DNA from: Candidatus Abyssobacteria bacterium SURF_5
GTDB lineage: Bacteria; Abyssobacteria; SURF-5
Reading direction: 5' to 3'
Length of the DNA stretch: 24,274 nucleotides
Assembly: GCA_003598085.1 (NCBI GenBank)
Contig: QZKU01000132.1
Span: forward strand, 1-24,274
Shown piece after piece: positions 20,914 to 24,274 of the stretch. Under the pieces are notes generated by a model. It was not told the DNA's origin, did not search any database, and saw only the letters and a list, made by a program, of their open reading frames with translations. Numbering within the stretch: the first letter of the stretch is position 1; each line of letters starts with the position of its first letter. The position numbers and the translations under genes are program-made.

Positions 20914-21699
20914 TTGGAAAGCAGGCTTTCGAAAAGGTTCGGGCTGGAGGGTAAAGTTGCTGTCGTTCTGGGCGGCACGAGCGGCATCGGCAAGGCGATA
21001 GCCCTGGGGCTCGCAGAGGCCGGCGCCGACGTCGCGCCTGTCTCGCGCCGAAAAGAGAAGGTCGAGGAAACAGCGCTCGAAATCGAGCGCATCTCGGGAA
21101 AGAAACCACCGATTGCGGCCGCCGACGTTCTCGACAAGTCGGCCGTCGCAGAAGCGTTCTCCAGAATCGCGGCGGAATGCGGGCGCCTCGATATCCTGGT
21201 GAATTCGGCCGGCGCCACAATCAAGAAGCCCTCGATCGAGTTAACCGAGGACGAATGGGACCGCGTGGTCGACACGAATCTGAAGGCGCTGTTTTTTGCC
21301 TGCCAGGCCGCCGCAAAAATCATGATATCGAAGGGGTCCGGCGGCAAGATCATCAACATAGCTTCGCTGGCTTCTTTTGTCGGCCTGAACGAGGTCGCCG
21401 CGTACTGCGCCAGCAAGGGAGGCGTCCTCGCTCTGACGCGGGCGCTCGGGCGCGAATGGGCGCATCATAAAATCAACGTGAACGCGATCGCGCCCGGCGT
21501 ATTCCGCACGCCGCTCAATGAGCACCTGCTTGCGATCAAGGAACGCTACGACATGTTTGTCTCGCGCACACCGATGGGCAGGGTCGGCCATGTCGATGAG
21601 CTCGTCGGCGCGGCCATCTATCTGGCGTCCCCCGCCTCCGATTTCATGACCGGCCAATCGATCGTGGTCGACGGCGGATTCCTCGCCATGGGGGTATGA
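20914..21699 (+). CDS. Short-chain dehydrogenase/reductase (classical SDR)
   Basis: A 261-residue NAD(P)-dependent oxidoreductase. The cofactor motif is GGTSGIGKA (20-28, a G-x-x-x-G-I-G variant), the NSAG motif is 97-100, the catalytic Ser is near 151-154 (ASLASFVG) and the catalytic pair is Y164-x-x-x-K168 (YCASKGG). The C-terminus (TGQSIVVDGGFLAMGV) is standard. Start is TTG at 20914, with GGGGAGGAGG immediately upstream and no better ATG. It resembles gluconate 5-dehydrogenase or sugar-alcohol SDRs, but the substrate is not fixed by sequence. It lies 36 bp after iolB and 4 bp before the frame of the next gene, so it is part of the cluster. Confidence 0.92.
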   Translation: MESRLSKRFGLEGKVAVVLGGTSGIGKAIALGLAEAGADVAPVSRRKEKVEETALEIERISGKKPPIAAADVLDKSAVAEAFSRIAAECGRLDILVNSAGATIKKPSIELTEDEWDRVVDTNLKALFFACQAAAKIMISKGSGGKIINIASLASFVGLNEVAAYCASKGGVLALTRALGREWAHHKINVNAIAPGVFRTPLNEHLLAIKERYDMFVSRTPMGRVGHVDELVGAAIYLASPASDFMTGQSIVVDGGFLAMGV

Positions 21700-21733
21700 G
21701 ATCTTGCCGCCCGCCCGCCCGCGAAAAGATAAA

Positions 21734-22801
21734 ATGCTTGCGGCGCTCCTGCGGGCTCCGCTCGATCTGCAGGCCAAAAGGATTCCATCCTTTGCGCTCG
21801 AGCCGGACCAGGTGATGATCCAGGTGGTCGCCTGCGGCATCTGCGGAAGCGACCTTCGTTATTATCACGGTGAGAATCCGTGGGCTTTGCATACGCTCGG
21901 AAAGCCGCTTCCGAATCCGCCAAACATCGTCCTTGGGCACGAATTCGCGGGAACTGTTTCCGGCAATACTATTTCTCCGCTTCGAGGGAAACGCGTCGCG
22001 GTGCTGTGCTTCAAGACGTGCGGCCGGTGCGACCAGTGCCGGAGCGGCCGCGAGAACCTGTGTAAAAACACCATGCATCTCGGGCACGGCGCCGGCTGGG
22101 GCAAGCGCCGCTATTATCCCGGCGGAATGGCTGAGCAGTGTCCGGCGTGGGAACATTTATGTTTTGCAATCCCCGATCACATGAGCTTTGACGAGGCGGC
22201 GCTGCTCGATGTCGTGGGCGTGGGCGTCCATGCCGCGCGCGTGGCCGCCGTCGCGCCCGGAGCGTCGGTCGCGGTTTACGGGGCGGGCCCCATCGGCAAC
22301 GCGATCATGCAAGCTTCCAAAGCGATGGGAGCGAGCAAGGTTTTTGTTGTCGATACCTATGATGTCGCGCTTGAGATTGCGCGCTTGTGCGGCGCGACCG
22401 GCGCCGTGAAAGCGGACTCAACCGATGCGGCGCAGTCGTTGCGGGAAGTGAACCGCGGGAACTTTCAGGTCGTGTTCGATACCGTTGGAACCGCCGAGAC
22501 CTTGCGGAACTGCATCGGCCTGCTGGCCGAGGGCGGCACGGCGGTGCTGATGGCGGTGCATGACCTCGAGTTCGCGGTGAACTCGCTCGATCTCGGGTCG
22601 GAACGCTCACTCAGGACGTCATGCAATTTCCGGATCGAGGAATATCCGCTCTCGATCGCTCTCGTTTCGTCCGGCCAAATCGATGTGAGGCCGTGGATCA
22701 CTCATCGGTTCCCCCTGAAGAAAGTGAGCGAGGCATTCGAGACCGCATTTCATAAAGAGGAAAACGGCGCATTCAAAATCATGATCTATCCTGACAGTTA
22801 A
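21734..22801 (+). CDS. Zinc-dependent alcohol dehydrogenase (MDR family, threonine/sorbitol dehydrogenase-like)
   Basis: A 355-residue medium-chain dehydrogenase that oxidises a secondary alcohol with NAD(P). The catalytic zinc site is visible as C37 in CGICGSD plus H69-E70 in LGHEFAG. The structural zinc site has four Cys: C96, C99, C102 and C110. The Rossmann motif VYGAGPIGNAIMQ follows. I chose ATG 21734; an in-frame TTG at 21704 would add ten residues. It belongs to the polyol/threonine dehydrogenase side of the family. With iolB nearby it may oxidise a cyclitol or sugar acid hydroxyl, replacing the role of IolG, but that is inference. Confidence 0.9.
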   Translation: MLAALLRAPLDLQAKRIPSFALEPDQVMIQVVACGICGSDLRYYHGENPWALHTLGKPLPNPPNIVLGHEFAGTVSGNTISPLRGKRVAVLCFKTCGRCDQCRSGRENLCKNTMHLGHGAGWGKRRYYPGGMAEQCPAWEHLCFAIPDHMSFDEAALLDVVGVGVHAARVAAVAPGASVAVYGAGPIGNAIMQASKAMGASKVFVVDTYDVALEIARLCGATGAVKADSTDAAQSLREVNRGNFQVVFDTVGTAETLRNCIGLLAEGGTAVLMAVHDLEFAVNSLDLGSERSLRTSCNFRIEEYPLSIALVSSGQIDVRPWITHRFPLKKVSEAFETAFHKEENGAFKIMIYPDS

Positions 22802-22818
22802 CCGCGCGATGGTGGGAC

Positions 22819-24000
22819 ATGAAAAAAGAGATCCAGGAAAAAGCCGAGCATATCTTTGACTGGCTGATCGAGATCCGGCGCGATCTGCATGCGCATCCCG
22901 AGATCGGCCTGCAGGAAATTCGCACCTCGAAAAAAGTCGCCGAAGAGCTTCGCGCGCTCGGGCTCGAAGTGAGGACCGATATCGGAGTGACCGGCGTCGT
23001 CGGCCTTCTGCGCGGCTCCTCGCCCGGCCGCACAATCGCGATTCGTGCCGACATGGACGCGCTCCCCATCATCGAGGAGACAGGTTTACCGTTCGCCTCG
23101 ACGAACATCGGAGTCATGCACGCATGCGGGCACGACGGCCACGTCGCGATGGCGCTCGGAACGGCGCGGGTGCTGACCGAGCTTCGCGAGAAGATCCATG
23201 GCGCCGTCAAGTTCATCATGCAGCCGGCTGAAGAGAGCTACGGCGGCGCGAAGGACCTCGTCGAGGAGGGAGTGCTCGAGAATCCGAACGTAGACGCGAT
23301 CATTGCGCTTCATATCGACGCGCATGAGCCCGTCGGCAAGCTCGTCATCAAACCGGGTCCCATTGGCGCATCGGTCGACGTTTTCATGGTATCGATCAAC
23401 GGCAAGGGCGGGCACAGCTCCGAGCCGCACGCGTGCGTCGACCCGATCCACATCGCGGCGCAGGCAATCATTGCGCTGCAGACAATGGTCACCCGCACCT
23501 TTGACGCGAGGGACCCGATTGTGCTGAGCGTGTGCTCGATCCAGAGCGGAAGCGCATTCAACGTGATCCCCGAGAACGTTCATTTCGGCGGCACCGTAAG
23601 AAGCCTCTCGGAGAAGCAGCGACACGAGATCCCCCGGAAGATGGAAGACATCATTCGCTCCGTCGCCGCAACATGGGGAGCGACGTTCGATTTCACATAT
23701 ATTCACGGAGCGCCCGTCACCGCGAACGAGCCGGCAATGACGGAGTTGATGCGGCAGACGGCGGCCGATCTGTGGGGCCCGGAGAGCGTCGTCGAAATGC
23801 CAAAGCCGCATATGGGCTCCGAGGATTACTGTTATTTTCTTGAGAAGGTGCCGGGCGCGATGGGCATGCTCGGCGCGGCCAAAGCCGGAGCAAAAATCTA
23901 TCCCGGCCACCATCCGAAATTCGATTTCGACGAGCGCTGTCTCCCGCTCGGCGTCCAGCTCCTGTCGCTCAGTTCCTTGCGCTTCCTGAACAGCGCCTGA
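22819..24000 (+). CDS. M20 family metallo-amidohydrolase (hippurate/N-acyl-amino-acid hydrolase-like)
   Basis: A 393-residue M20D-type zinc amidohydrolase. Metal ligands are in HACGHDGH (H101 to H108, with C103 and H105), catalytic E138-E139 in QPAEES, the His in ALHIDAH and the C-terminal His in GSEDYCYF/GHHPKF. Family members cut N-acyl groups from amino acids or similar amines. The lid domain begins near PIGASVDVFMVSINGKGGHSS. No signal peptide, so it is cytoplasmic. It is 17 bp after the dehydrogenase gene, with GGTGGGAC ahead of ATG 22819. In this cluster it may deacylate a cyclitol-like or amino-sugar substrate; the true substrate is unknown. Confidence 0.92.
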   Translation: MKKEIQEKAEHIFDWLIEIRRDLHAHPEIGLQEIRTSKKVAEELRALGLEVRTDIGVTGVVGLLRGSSPGRTIAIRADMDALPIIEETGLPFASTNIGVMHACGHDGHVAMALGTARVLTELREKIHGAVKFIMQPAEESYGGAKDLVEEGVLENPNVDAIIALHIDAHEPVGKLVIKPGPIGASVDVFMVSINGKGGHSSEPHACVDPIHIAAQAIIALQTMVTRTFDARDPIVLSVCSIQSGSAFNVIPENVHFGGTVRSLSEKQRHEIPRKMEDIIRSVAATWGATFDFTYIHGAPVTANEPAMTELMRQTAADLWGPESVVEMPKPHMGSEDYCYFLEKVPGAMGMLGAAKAGAKIYPGHHPKFDFDERCLPLGVQLLSLSSLRFLNSA

Positions 24001-24274
24001 GGTTTTTTTAGTGTGGATTACACGAATCTGAAAAACGTGAAAGAGTTTCGACCAGCGATTGGCACGGATTGACATGGCTATTTCATCCGCTGATTTTACG
24101 GATTTCTACTGATTGAAGACAAAAACTTTTTGTACCACGAATCCTTCGACATCAGGACGGGTTCCACGAATTATCACGGATGTGCGCCAAGGAAGCATAC
24201 AAGTTCTTACCAGTGAAAGTCTGGTCTGGACAAAGGGTAGCCGCCAGTCCAGCACCGAATCTCACATGTAGGGA
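24001..24274. repeat. Degenerate repeat-derived intergenic tail
   Basis: No gene is supported here. The sequence is made of variations on CACGAAT and CACGGAT words (for example near 24016, 24063, 24136 and 24170) with GATTTTACGGATTTCTACTG between. These resemble the ACCACGAATT/AATCCGCGTAATCTGTGG words seen, in the other orientation, at 3210-3270. A T7 run follows the stop of the M20 gene (24003-24009) but no stem precedes it, so I do not call a terminator. Confidence 0.5.

Noticed and set aside
23086-24075. Minus-strand ORF (329 codons) opposite the M20 gene
   Set aside because: Antisense to the metal-site motifs of the amidohydrolase and without a plausible start.

Overview
The window looks like chromosomal DNA from an uncultured, moderately GC-rich Gram-negative bacterium. 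It encodes two lipoprotein or periplasmic envelope proteins (a lipobox protein and a LolA-like protein), an envelope VWA/FHA protein, a cobalamin-dependent ribonucleotide reductase and membrane-type glycerol-3-phosphate dehydrogenase subunits. I cannot place it in a named phylum from sequence alone. No rRNA, tRNA or CRISPR array is visible.

Region 1 (1 to about 3.5 kb) is accessory DNA. The left edge carries the first codons of a probable IS5-like transposase. Next to it is a tyrosine recombinase split by a single-base frameshift, and then a compact type II restriction-modification pair. The endonuclease (+) and methyltransferase (-) converge and overlap by 17 bp at their 3' ends. Each has its own consensus-like promoter, and the methyltransferase promoter appears to make a leaderless mRNA and holds a doubled GACGTC motif in its spacer. 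About 780 bp of gene-poor, repeat-derived sequence follows.

Region 2 (3.5 to 12.5 kb) is housekeeping and stress-type content. It has a ferritin-like diiron protein convergent with nrdJ across a shared terminator. nrdJ has a strong promoter with an NrdR-box-like site in its spacer and a long, structured leader of about 340 nt. Then come a gamma-carbonic-anhydrase-like protein with a UPF0173 metallo-hydrolase, a decayed cytochrome c gene, a small Cys-motif protein with a poly-Glu tail, a CMD-family protein, a CoA-binding protein overlapping a DUF4139 (MuiA-like) secreted protein, and a Tyr-rich lipoprotein.

Region 3 (12.5 to 19 kb, all minus strand) has a secreted VWA-TM-FHA protein. A separate glpA-glpB-cyclase operon follows, with overlapping genes and no glpC in view.

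Region 4 (19.2 to 24 kb, all plus strand) has a Met-rich LolA-like protein, then a tight run iolB, SDR, zinc alcohol dehydrogenase and M20 amidohydrolase. This run looks like a catabolic module for an inositol- or uronate-like, possibly N-acylated, compound. It lacks the other canonical iol genes inside the window. The last 270 bp is again degenerate intergenic repeat sequence.
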